From Galbibacter mesophilus (GTDB lineage Bacteria; Bacteroidota; Bacteroidia; Flavobacteriales; Flavobacteriaceae), in NCBI RefSeq assembly GCF_023721415.1, contig NZ_JAMQVC010000003.1, positions 186,001-250,000 on the forward strand: 64,000 nt of DNA. The letters run 5' to 3'. The notes under the pieces were generated by a model. The model saw only the letters and a list, made by a program, of their open reading frames with translations, was not told where the DNA came from and searched no databases. The position numbers and the translations under genes are program-made. Shown here one piece after another: positions 55,001 through 62,759 of this stretch. The stretch's first letter is position 1. Each line of letters opens with the position of its first letter.

Positions 55001-55347
55001 ACATCTTCTAATGCAGTAACATCTTCTTTCATGGTCACGTTAATGGTACTCCTACCATTAACAGCTACTTCTTGTGTAGAAAAACCTACGTAGGAAAAAA
55101 CCAAAGTCCCCTCCGCTTCCTGAATGTCGATAGAATAGTTTCCATCAAAATCAGTTTGAGATCCGTTTGTGGTGCCTTTCACGAGAATATTCACTCCTGG
55201 TAGCGGCACCCCTCCGGGGTCTTTTACCTGGCCGCTAATAGAAGTTTGCGCGTAAAGTCCATACGTTTGCAATCCAAAAACCATAAAAAGAACAATTTTG
55301 AATGGTTTTGGAATGTCATTTTTTAGTTTGTTAAATAGTTTGAACAT
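52039..55347 (-). CDS. SusC/RagA family TonB-dependent receptor
   Basis: A 1102-residue outer-membrane importer. After a signal peptide (IVLFMVFGLQTYGLYAQ) come a CarboxypepD_reg-like domain (about 35-115, with GVPLPGVNILVKGTTNGSQTD cut at key residues), the TonB-box region DVVVIGYGTQNKRD, the plug domain (about 130-250, with RGISSLGNNAPLYVIDGIPL) and the 22-strand barrel to the final GLNLTF. It imports oligosaccharides with energy from TonB. With SusD it defines this as a polysaccharide utilisation locus. It is divergent from the GH2 gene and starts 222 bp from it. Confidence 0.97.
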   Translation of the reverse strand: MFKLFNKLKNDIPKPFKIVLFMVFGLQTYGLYAQTSISGQVKDPGGVPLPGVNILVKGTTNGSQTDFDGNYSIDIQEAEGTLVFSYVGFSTQEVAVNGRSTINVTMKEDVTALEDVVVIGYGTQNKRDLVGSVTQLGAKDIEDLPLTSVDQALVAQVPGVQFRQTGNPGAGPQILIRGISSLGNNAPLYVIDGIPLTNVTNSSDNFLLNYVNPEDIENISILRDANAKAIYGNRGSNGVVIITTKQGEKGKTTFNFNSYTSLDWVQDFDKPNNLNALELATFQKERLDDRYIFNGGWGGLEQAHYTRLQDFISKAQNDTDLAKGTNWFDEITRTAVTQDYYLSAQGGSEKIVYSLSGGFREQEGVVVGTKLKRITLRANVESDVTDWLKVGMNIAPSFVTNQSADTDPNSGGYSAYSAVNASMWVDPTASVYDENGNINPSTFGILSRQDFDGNPVPFGSGLFWARSPLASIRFRDQESKTNTFNIASFIEIKPMENLVFKTSGYLNYRYRRTFNYTPKELPPDGLTPPVTGRENSSSSVGMEETSNFIFDNQLTYTNTFAEKHDLEATLVSSIERRSGEFSSLNAVDFIDEEFIYPNFGNTDPGNVSNFTGGYGDSELNRLSFLGRVSYDYDNKYYIGGSYRLDASSRFSSENRWGDFYAFNLAWRISEEAFWDPIKNTISNLRIEGGYGISGNDANVKNFQYQGNIGSQNYIFGGALFPGYGLNALPNTALTWEQSEELNLGLNIGLFNKFNLELNYYDISSVGFLGNTPIPTSTGLGGIIDNVGSISNKGFELALSTVNLVNTESGFSYNFNVNVSTNKNEAIDLPDDEIFIGTAGNGTSFAVIREGDPIGIFRGYNVTGFYSQEDLDNPDVPKYPEAVVGAPKIQDGDGDGIIEFSQEDYVDLGDPNPEFTYGMRHNFAYKNFDLSILLNGATGFQIYDQRSQQMHNLDGQFNVDRAVLTDRYRPGVEQDIVIPATPNLPNGAVIEARPETPLNSISIPTTKQNTTKYWRSPNSYHIKDADYLWVKNITLGYNISGDVFNEFISRARIYTSIQNPFVFSKYDFGSPEVQKTSDNLVRGVNEGSYPNSVTLTVGLNLTF

Positions 55348-55469
55348 TTTTTAGCTTGTTTTTGTTTAAAAAATCATACAATTTTTGTTAGCATTCGTAA
55401 AATAGAAGTGAATTTTTTAAAAATTTGTTAGTATCGATGACAATAATAATGGGAACTTGAATTAAAACC

Positions 55470-55536
55470 ATCCTGTACTGTACTGTATAATTATGGGATT
55501 TAACAGATGGGATGGGTTTTCAGCACAGTACAGGAT
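55470..55536. promoter_or_regulatory. long inverted repeat in the SusC/GH2 divergent promoter region
   Basis: ATCCTGTACTGT (55470-55481) and ACAGTACAGGAT (55525-55536) are perfectly complementary 12-mers, 43 bp apart. The left arm continues with a second TACTGTA copy. This placement between divergent PUL arms fits an operator for a regulator, possibly one joining both arms by DNA looping. Confidence 0.6.
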
Positions 55537-55569
55537 ACATTTTTTAAAATATCGTCTTAAGATTGCATA

Positions 55570-58500
55570 ATGATGAAGAATTTTAAAATACACCTGTCTC
55601 TTTATGTGTTTGGTTTTGTTCAATTTATTGGGATTTGCCAATCCGAAGTTCCTTGGCAGAATCCAAATGTCACAAAAATTAATAAACTTCCGGCCAAAGC
55701 GACCTCGGTTTCATACTCCACTTTAAATCAAGCTTTAAAAGCAAATCGAGAGGAGTCTTCAAGAAGAAAAAGTATAAACGGAGACTGGAAATTTCTTTTT
55801 AAAAATTCTCCAAGCGATGTGCCTTCCAATTTTTTTGAATTGGAAACTTCAGATGAAAATTGGGCAACTTTACCGGTGCCATCAAACTGGGAATTGCACG
55901 GGTATGGTAAACCTTGGCAACGTCTTACTCCGCAAATATGGGAAGATAAAAATGTTCCTTTTCCAAATATTCCAACAGATTACAACCCGACAGGCCTATA
56001 CCGAAAATGGGTCACTTTGCCGAAAGATTGGGACGGAATGCAGATTACTTTACATGTAGGTGCAGCTTCTTCATCTTTATCTGTTTGGGTCAACGGAGAA
56101 TATGTAGGTTATAGTGAAGATAATAGATTGCCTGCAGAATTCGATATTACCAAAAAACTAAAATCAGGAAAAAATTTAATTGCTTTTCAGGTTTCCCAAT
56201 GGAGCGATGGTAGCTACATAGAAGATCAGGATCATTGGCGAATGAGTGGCATTACCCGTGATGTTTACTTGGATGCCTCACCTATGGTTCAATTATACGA
56301 TTTTGAAGTTAGAACCGATTTTGACGAAAGTTATACCAATGCTGAATTACAGATACGTCCAGAAATTAAGCAGTATGAACAATCAGATGTAGATGGATGG
56401 AATTTAGAAGCTTTGTTATATGATGAGGATAACGAGCCTGTTTTGGATAGTGTTTTTCAAGTTTCAGTGAAAAAAATATTGAACGAGCATTACCCACAAA
56501 TTGGGAACCGTCCTTTTAATAATTTAATGAAGAGAACCATTCCTTCTCCAAAAAAATGGTCTGCTGAACACCCTTATCTCTATACCCTCATATTGGAACT
56601 AAAGGATGAAAAGGGAAAATTGATAGAAGCACGTAGCCAAAAGATTGGCTTCAGGGAAATAGATATTTCCGATGGACAGTTTAAAGTGAATGGAGTTCCC
56701 GTATTGTTATACGGGGTAAACCGTCACGATTGGGATGCAACCACTGGAAAGGCGGTGACTAAAGAAGCGATGGAGAGGGATGTTAAGTTGATGAAACAGC
56801 TCAATGTAAATGCGTCTCGTTCTTCCCATTATCCAAATCCTCCTTATTGGTACGAATTGTGCAATCAATATGGTATTTATGTGATGGACGAAGCCAATAT
56901 AGAAAGCCACGCTTTGGGGTCTTTACCAAGTAATACACCAGCATTCCATACTGCTTTTTTGGAAAGAGGGATTAATATGGTGGAAAGAGACAAAAACCAT
57001 CCTAGCATTATAAGTTGGTCATTGGGTAATGAAGCTGGGTTTGGTCCAAATCATGCGGCACTTTCTGCATGGATAAAAGAGTTTGATCCAACCCGACCTA
57101 TTCATGCTGAAGGGGCTCAAAATATTTATGGTTATAATTGGCCTAAGCCAGAACCAAGAGATAGAATCTACACGGATATTATAAGCAGGATGTACCGTTT
57201 AACAGATGATATGATTGACCTCGCCACGCAACCCAATGATACCCGACCCGTTATTTGGTGTGAGTATGCTCATTCTCAAGGGAATTCCACAGGTAATATG
57301 CAAGGATATTGGGATGCCATCTATAAATACAAGCGATTAGTTGGTGGTTTTGTATGGGATTGGAGAGATCAATTAATCTCAAAACCAAGTGAAGGTGATA
57401 AAGAACTTTGGAAGTATGGCAAAGATTTTAACCAAGAACTCGATGATTTGTTGCCCATTCAAAAAGGACTTATTTCCGCAGATGGAAAAATTAAATCAGG
57501 TGGGTGGCAAGCTAAATATGTATGGCAAAGAATACACACAGAGGCAGATAGTTTACATAAAGGAATTTTTACAGTAACAAATCGGCATTCCCGTACTAAT
57601 TTGGATACGTATGGTATTAAATGGGAAATTACAGAAGATGGAACGCCTGTTGAAAACGGTACGATGAACGCACCGAGTATTGCTCCAGGCAAGAAAGGTA
57701 AATTAAAGATTTCCATGCCTTCCGTAAATTATAAAGAGGGCAAACGCTATTTTTTCAATATTTATTACGTGCTTAAAAAGGATGAGTTATGGGCTGAAAA
57801 AGGATTTGAAATTGCCAAAGAACAATTTCCACTTGTTTATAAGCCTTTGTTGAAAAATGACGAGACGGAATCTGAAACAGAAATTTCTCAACTTGGCGAC
57901 ACCCTTTTTATTAAACAAAATAAATTAAAATTTGCCTTTAACACTAAAACAGGCTTTTTGAGCGGGTGGGAGAAAAAAGGAAAAGAACTGCTGAAAGGAG
58001 CATTAAAACCTAATTTTTGGAGAGCACCAACTGATAACGATTTAGCGGCTTCAGTTCCTAAACGCATGGGTGTTTGGAAAACCATGGTAGATAGCTTATC
58101 GCTTGAAAGATTTACTAATTATTCTTCAGAAAAGGGTACTGTCGTAGAAACTACACATGTTTCTCCTGATAAAAAAATGAGTTTGGAAATTAAGTATCAT
58201 CTTAATGGTTCAGGAGCGTTAAAAGTGTCTTTTACGATGCAACCTTCACCAGATTTGCCTAATTTGCCACGAGTGGGAATGCAAGTACCGGTTGCTAAAA
58301 GCTTAAGTGATTTAGAATGGTTTGGTAGAGGACCTTATGAAACGTATGCTGATAAAAAATCGGGGTCTTTTATTGGCCGTTATAAAGAAAACGTTTCAGA
58401 TTTCGTCTATTATGTTCGTCCGCAAGAGAGCAGCAATAAAACAGATGTTTACTGGGCGAAACTTAGCGACGGAAAAAACACATTATTACAAGTTGAAGCG

Positions 58501-58737
58501 TTCAATAATGCAATAAATTTTAGTGTTTGGCCTTACACGCAAAATCAACTGGAGGAAGCTACCCGTATTGAAGATTTACCGTTGAACAATTTTAATGTTT
58601 TAAATATTGATTATAAGCAAATGGGAGTTGGGGGAGATAATAGTTGGAGTATGGACGCCCGTCCACATGAACCTTTTCGCTTGCCTGCAGATGTTTATCA
58701 TTATGAATTTATTTTAAAAGCCAATACCAATGAATAG
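55570..58737 (+). CDS. GH2 beta-galactosidase
   Basis: A 1055-residue GH2 enzyme with a signal peptide (LSLYVFGFVQFIGICQ) and the full LacZ-type layout: sugar-binding domain (about 70-235, with NPTGLYRKWVTLPKDW and GSYIEDQDHWRMSGITRDVYL), immunoglobulin-like domain, TIM barrel and a C-terminal Bgal_small_N domain (about 775-1050, with WFGRGPYETYADKKSG). The acid/base is Glu488 in SLGNEAGFG and the nucleophile is Glu565 in WCEYAHSQGNSTGN. GH2 members of this type cut beta-galactosides, but closely related ones act on other beta-linked sugars. The next gene overlaps its stop by 8 bp, so the two are coupled. Confidence 0.94.
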   Translation: MMKNFKIHLSLYVFGFVQFIGICQSEVPWQNPNVTKINKLPAKATSVSYSTLNQALKANREESSRRKSINGDWKFLFKNSPSDVPSNFFELETSDENWATLPVPSNWELHGYGKPWQRLTPQIWEDKNVPFPNIPTDYNPTGLYRKWVTLPKDWDGMQITLHVGAASSSLSVWVNGEYVGYSEDNRLPAEFDITKKLKSGKNLIAFQVSQWSDGSYIEDQDHWRMSGITRDVYLDASPMVQLYDFEVRTDFDESYTNAELQIRPEIKQYEQSDVDGWNLEALLYDEDNEPVLDSVFQVSVKKILNEHYPQIGNRPFNNLMKRTIPSPKKWSAEHPYLYTLILELKDEKGKLIEARSQKIGFREIDISDGQFKVNGVPVLLYGVNRHDWDATTGKAVTKEAMERDVKLMKQLNVNASRSSHYPNPPYWYELCNQYGIYVMDEANIESHALGSLPSNTPAFHTAFLERGINMVERDKNHPSIISWSLGNEAGFGPNHAALSAWIKEFDPTRPIHAEGAQNIYGYNWPKPEPRDRIYTDIISRMYRLTDDMIDLATQPNDTRPVIWCEYAHSQGNSTGNMQGYWDAIYKYKRLVGGFVWDWRDQLISKPSEGDKELWKYGKDFNQELDDLLPIQKGLISADGKIKSGGWQAKYVWQRIHTEADSLHKGIFTVTNRHSRTNLDTYGIKWEITEDGTPVENGTMNAPSIAPGKKGKLKISMPSVNYKEGKRYFFNIYYVLKKDELWAEKGFEIAKEQFPLVYKPLLKNDETESETEISQLGDTLFIKQNKLKFAFNTKTGFLSGWEKKGKELLKGALKPNFWRAPTDNDLAASVPKRMGVWKTMVDSLSLERFTNYSSEKGTVVETTHVSPDKKMSLEIKYHLNGSGALKVSFTMQPSPDLPNLPRVGMQVPVAKSLSDLEWFGRGPYETYADKKSGSFIGRYKENVSDFVYYVRPQESSNKTDVYWAKLSDGKNTLLQVEAFNNAINFSVWPYTQNQLEEATRIEDLPLNNFNVLNIDYKQMGVGGDNSWSMDARPHEPFRLPADVYHYEFILKANTNE

Positions 58738-61030
58738 ATTTTTTACATATATAATTGTTTTCTGTGCGCTGTTTTCAACATTCGCGTGCCAAACCAAGGA
58801 GGGAAAAGTAGCAAATAAAGCTTCGGAAACAAAAGATTCTTGGGAAACGGCTTCATGGATTGCGCCAAACAGTGCAAAAGATACTATAAACCAATGGGCT
58901 GTTTACAGACGGGAATTTGTTATAGATAAAGAAATACCTGAAAGCGCCTTGGCAAATTTAGCAGTAGATTCTAAGTACTGGCTTTGGGTAAATGGAAAAA
59001 TGGTGGTAAGAATGGGCGGATTAAAACGCGGTCCGAATCCAAACGACACTTATTACGACAGCTTGGATTTAAAACCGTACTTAAAGAAAGGAAAAAATGT
59101 AATCGCTATTTTAACTCAATTCTTTGGTAAGCATGGTTTTAGTCATAATAACAGCGGTAAACAAGGCCTTATTTTTGACTTGAAATGGAATGAATTGGAT
59201 ATTTCTTCTGATGAAAATTGGAAAGCTTGGAAACATCCTTCATTTGGAATGACCAGTGGTCCGCATCCTAATTACAGACTTGCAGAAAGTAATATTCTAT
59301 TTGATGCCAATAAAGGTGATTTTTCTTTTGTAAACGAGAATTTTGATACCTCTTCCTATCAATCAGCAAAAATTATAGGTAAATATGGGGATGCGCCTTG
59401 GAATAAATTAGTAAAAAGACCTATTCCATTCTGGAAAGACTTTGGCTTGAAAGAATATGAAAATCGACTTTCATATCCGTTTAAAAGTGTAGGGGATACT
59501 TTAAAAATGAAGCTGCCTTACAATGCACAAGTGAGTCCGTATTTAAAAATAAAAGCCACGCAGCAAGATACCATCCACATTCAAACCGATAATTACCGAG
59601 GAGGCGGAACCCCCAATATTAGGGCGGTTTATATTAGCAAGCCAGGCGTTCAAGAATTTGAAATTACTGGTTGGATTAACGGACATAACGTACATTATTA
59701 TATTCCTAAGGGGATTGAGGTTTTGGATTTAAAATACAGGGAGACAGGGTATGATACTGAGTTTGCAGGTGCCTTTTCTTGTGAAGATCCTTTTTTTAAT
59801 GAGCTTTGGAAAAAAGCAAGGCGTACTTTATACATTACTATGCGGGATACTTATATGGACTGCCCCGATAGGGAACGAGCTCAATGGTGGGGAGATGTTG
59901 TATTGGAAAGCGGAGAATCTTTTTATGCATTGGATAGAAAAGCAGATGCACTTACCCAAAAGGGAATTTTGGAACTGCTAAACTGGCAACGAAAAGACAG
60001 TACTATTTTTTCTCCAGTTCCGGCCGGTAATTGGGATAAAGAATTGCCTGGGCAAATGCTCGCCAGTGTTGGGTATTATGGAGTTTATAATTATTTTCTT
60101 CATACTGGAGACACGGCTACCATCCAACAAGTGTATGAGCCCATAAAAAAATACTTGTCGTTGTACAAATTAAAGGATGATGGTACGATACAAGTTAGAC
60201 AAGGTGGATGGATTTGGGGAGATTGGGGTAGCAATAAAGACATTCCCTTATTAATGAATACTCAATATTACCTCGCTTTAAAGGGATTGCATTTGCTAGC
60301 AGAAACACTGAAAAAAGATGAAGAAGCTCAAAAAATTGCTGCTAAAATGAAGGTGTTTAAAAAGAGTTTTAACGATGCTTTCTGGAATGGAGAGGCATAC
60401 CGTTCCCGAGATTACAAAGGCTTAACCGACGACCGTTCCCAGACGTTGGCAGTAGTTTCTGGTTTGGCAGATACCGATAAATTTGATGCAATCTACAAGG
60501 TTTTAAAAGCTGAAAAACATGCGAGTCCGTACATGGAAAAGTACGTTGCCGAATCGTTATTCTTGATGGGGAAAGATAGTTTTGCCTTAAAAAGACTAAA
60601 AGAACGATTTGGAAAAATGGTGAATCACCCAACCATCACTACGCTTTGGGAAGGTTGGGGCATTGGAAAAGAAGGTTTTGGTGGAGGAACCATAAATCAT
60701 GCATGGAGTGGGGGCGGACTCACACTACTTTCTCAATATGTGGCTGGGATAAGTCCAATAACTCCGGGATATAAAACTTTTATGGTGAAGCCTCATTTGG
60801 GAGAATTAAAAGAGGTGTCGGCAAGTGTAGCAAGCGTTCAAGGACAGATTGATGTTGAAATTAAAAGAACTGAAAATCTTCAACTATCCGTTAATGTTCC
60901 CGAAGGAAGTCGCACCAAAGTTGTTCTTCCGAAGGAATGGACACCAACTTTTTTAGATAATAAAGAGATAACTGCTGATAGCCAAGAGCTGTGGTTAGAA
61001 AGTGGTAACCATACAATAATTGCAAAATAA
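58730..61030 (+). CDS. GH78-type alpha-L-rhamnosidase, lipoprotein
   Basis: A 766-residue lipoprotein with the signal FFTYIIVFCALFSTFAC (Cys20). It has an N-terminal beta-sandwich domain (about 35-330, with SKYWLWVNGKMVVRMGGLKRG) and the (alpha/alpha)6 barrel with DTYMDCPDRERAQWWGDV; Glu382 in this motif is the candidate acid residue, and the C-terminal conserved region is TLWEGWGIGKEG with TINHAWSGGG. The protein differs strongly from the GH78 enzyme at 46202 and is a different subtype. It should remove rhamnose from a partly degraded oligosaccharide. Its ATG overlaps the GH2 stop. Confidence 0.85.
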   Translation: MNRFFTYIIVFCALFSTFACQTKEGKVANKASETKDSWETASWIAPNSAKDTINQWAVYRREFVIDKEIPESALANLAVDSKYWLWVNGKMVVRMGGLKRGPNPNDTYYDSLDLKPYLKKGKNVIAILTQFFGKHGFSHNNSGKQGLIFDLKWNELDISSDENWKAWKHPSFGMTSGPHPNYRLAESNILFDANKGDFSFVNENFDTSSYQSAKIIGKYGDAPWNKLVKRPIPFWKDFGLKEYENRLSYPFKSVGDTLKMKLPYNAQVSPYLKIKATQQDTIHIQTDNYRGGGTPNIRAVYISKPGVQEFEITGWINGHNVHYYIPKGIEVLDLKYRETGYDTEFAGAFSCEDPFFNELWKKARRTLYITMRDTYMDCPDRERAQWWGDVVLESGESFYALDRKADALTQKGILELLNWQRKDSTIFSPVPAGNWDKELPGQMLASVGYYGVYNYFLHTGDTATIQQVYEPIKKYLSLYKLKDDGTIQVRQGGWIWGDWGSNKDIPLLMNTQYYLALKGLHLLAETLKKDEEAQKIAAKMKVFKKSFNDAFWNGEAYRSRDYKGLTDDRSQTLAVVSGLADTDKFDAIYKVLKAEKHASPYMEKYVAESLFLMGKDSFALKRLKERFGKMVNHPTITTLWEGWGIGKEGFGGGTINHAWSGGGLTLLSQYVAGISPITPGYKTFMVKPHLGELKEVSASVASVQGQIDVEIKRTENLQLSVNVPEGSRTKVVLPKEWTPTFLDNKEITADSQELWLESGNHTIIAK

Positions 61031-61035
61031 TTACT

Positions 61036-62475
61036 ATGAATTACTTGAAACATCCAATTTTTTATTGCTTATCAGCAACACTGTTGCTTCTTTCCTGTAA
61101 AGAAACTCCAAAAGGGGAATCTTCAATTGAAGAAATTCAAGAGAGTAAACCTAATATTATTATGATAGTAGCCGATGATATGGGTTGGCACGATCTTGGG
61201 ACTTATGGAAATACTTTCATTGAAACACCCAACTTAGACCGTTTGGCTGCTAATGGATTAAAATTTACTGATGCCTACGCTGCAGCACCACTCTGTAGTC
61301 CTTCTAGGGCTTCTTTAATGACAGGACTTCACCCAATAACGGTGAATATTACAGAGCATATTCATGGAAATAGACCTGCCGGACCCAAGCAGATGTTGGA
61401 AACACCTCCTGTAAGTCAGCAATTGGATTTAGATTATAAAACGCTGGCAGAAGCATTGAAGGAAAAGGGTTATAGCACCGGTTTTTTTGGGAAATGGCAT
61501 CTTGGTGGTGGAAAATTTGAGCCTCAGCATCAAGGGTTTGATGTTAATGTTGGGGGAAGTTATAACGGACTACCTTCTTCTTTCTTTTTTCCATTTTTTA
61601 GAATGGGAGAGAAGCCTGCATTGCAAAATAATAGTGACGACGGAGATTACTTAACAGATGTGCTCACCGACCAAGTGCTTGATTACATCACCAAACAAAA
61701 AGACAGTACTTTTTTTATCAGTTTGAATTATTATGCTCCACATGTGCCAATCGAGGCTAAAGATTCTTTGGTGAAAAAGTATACTGAAAAACGAGGGGAC
61801 ACTTCCGAAGCAATTCTTCCGAACATTCATTATGCCGCTATGGTGGAAAGTATTGATATCAATGTGGGAAGAGTTATTAAAATGCTTGAAGACCAAAATT
61901 TGGATAAGAAAACATTGATTGCTTTTACTTCTGATAACGGCGGACTTTCAGTAAGGGAAGTACCCGCTTTTGCCAAGCACACACCCCCAACAGATAACGG
62001 ACCATTGCGAGCCGGAAAAGGGTATCTATATGAAGGCGGTATTAGAGAGCCTTTAATAGTTTCTTGGCCTGGAAAATTTGCTTCAAAAGAAATTGAAACT
62101 CCTGTAGTAGCGCAAGATTTGGTGTACAGCTTATCTAAATTAACCGGTTGTACTGATTTTCCTGCTGAAGGAATAGATATTTTCAACCTTGAAAACAAAG
62201 AGCGAGGACTGCTTTGGCATTTACCACATTACAGTCCGCAACACGGGAAGCCAGCGACAGCCTACAGAAAAGGGGATTGGAAGCTTGTTTATTTTTATGA
62301 AAATGAAAAATACGAGCTGTATAACTTGAAAGAGGACTTTGGGGAAACCAAAGATCTTTCCGAAGAAAATAAAGAAAAGGCTGAAGCTATGTATAATGAA
62401 ATGCAAGCTGAACTAAAAAGATTAGGTGCTAAGTTTCCTAAACCAAATGCCAAATACAATCCTTCGGCAGAGTAG
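61036..62475 (+). CDS. type I sulfatase, lipoprotein
   Basis: A 479-residue arylsulfatase-like lipoprotein (signal YCLSATLLLLSC, Cys21). The metal Asp pair is Asp47-Asp48 in IVADDMGWHDLG, and the formylglycine site is the canonical LCSPSRASLMTG with Cys87. The segment GFFGKWHLGGG and the SDNGGLSVRE stretch complete the active site. It starts 5 bp after the GH78 stop. Unlike the sulfatase at 49045 it has the canonical CSPSR motif, so the two should remove different sulfate groups. It ends in a strong terminator. Confidence 0.94.
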   Translation: MNYLKHPIFYCLSATLLLLSCKETPKGESSIEEIQESKPNIIMIVADDMGWHDLGTYGNTFIETPNLDRLAANGLKFTDAYAAAPLCSPSRASLMTGLHPITVNITEHIHGNRPAGPKQMLETPPVSQQLDLDYKTLAEALKEKGYSTGFFGKWHLGGGKFEPQHQGFDVNVGGSYNGLPSSFFFPFFRMGEKPALQNNSDDGDYLTDVLTDQVLDYITKQKDSTFFISLNYYAPHVPIEAKDSLVKKYTEKRGDTSEAILPNIHYAAMVESIDINVGRVIKMLEDQNLDKKTLIAFTSDNGGLSVREVPAFAKHTPPTDNGPLRAGKGYLYEGGIREPLIVSWPGKFASKEIETPVVAQDLVYSLSKLTGCTDFPAEGIDIFNLENKERGLLWHLPHYSPQHGKPATAYRKGDWKLVYFYENEKYELYNLKEDFGETKDLSEENKEKAEAMYNEMQAELKRLGAKFPKPNAKYNPSAE

Positions 62476-62500
62476 TTTCACAAAATACAATATTATTATA

Positions 62501-62529
62501 CCCCGTTGGCAACAGCCACGGGGTTTTTT
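62501..62529 (+). terminator. terminator of the right-hand PUL arm
   Basis: The stem CCCCGT/ACGGGG is extended by GGC/GCC around an ACA loop, and is followed by a T-run. It lies 25 bp past the sulfatase stop. Confidence 0.85.
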
Positions 62530-62559
62530 AATGCTGTAGCGAAGAAATTTTAACAGTTT

Positions 62560-62735
62560 ATGCAGTGAAATGAGCGGGCCTTGCAATACAACGAGCGGAT
62601 ATTGCTGTGCAATTAGCGGGGCTTGCAGCGTAATTAGAGGGTGTTGCAGGACAATTAGAGGATATTGCAGTGCAATTAGTGGCCTTGCAATACACCGAAC
62701 GGGCATTGCCATACATTTAAAGCATATTGCAGGCC
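62560..62735. repeat. degenerate 21-bp tandem repeat array
   Basis: Eight units of 21 bp (one of 20) share the form TTGCAnTnCAATTAGnGGnn: they start at 62560, 62581, 62602, 62623, 62644, 62665, 62685 and 62706, then TTGCAGGCC remains. Because 21 is a multiple of three, the minus strand reads a Pro-Leu-Ile-x-Leu-Gln heptad pattern. It lies in the gap between two convergent PUL genes. Confidence 0.85.
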
Positions 62736-62759
62736 AAAAAACTAATACGTTTATAAAAT

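Noticed and set aside
62422-62712. Minus-strand frame with P-L-I-x-L-Q heptads
   Set aside because: It reads through the terminator and the sulfatase end and is explained by a 21-bp repeat; no ribosome or promoter evidence was seen.
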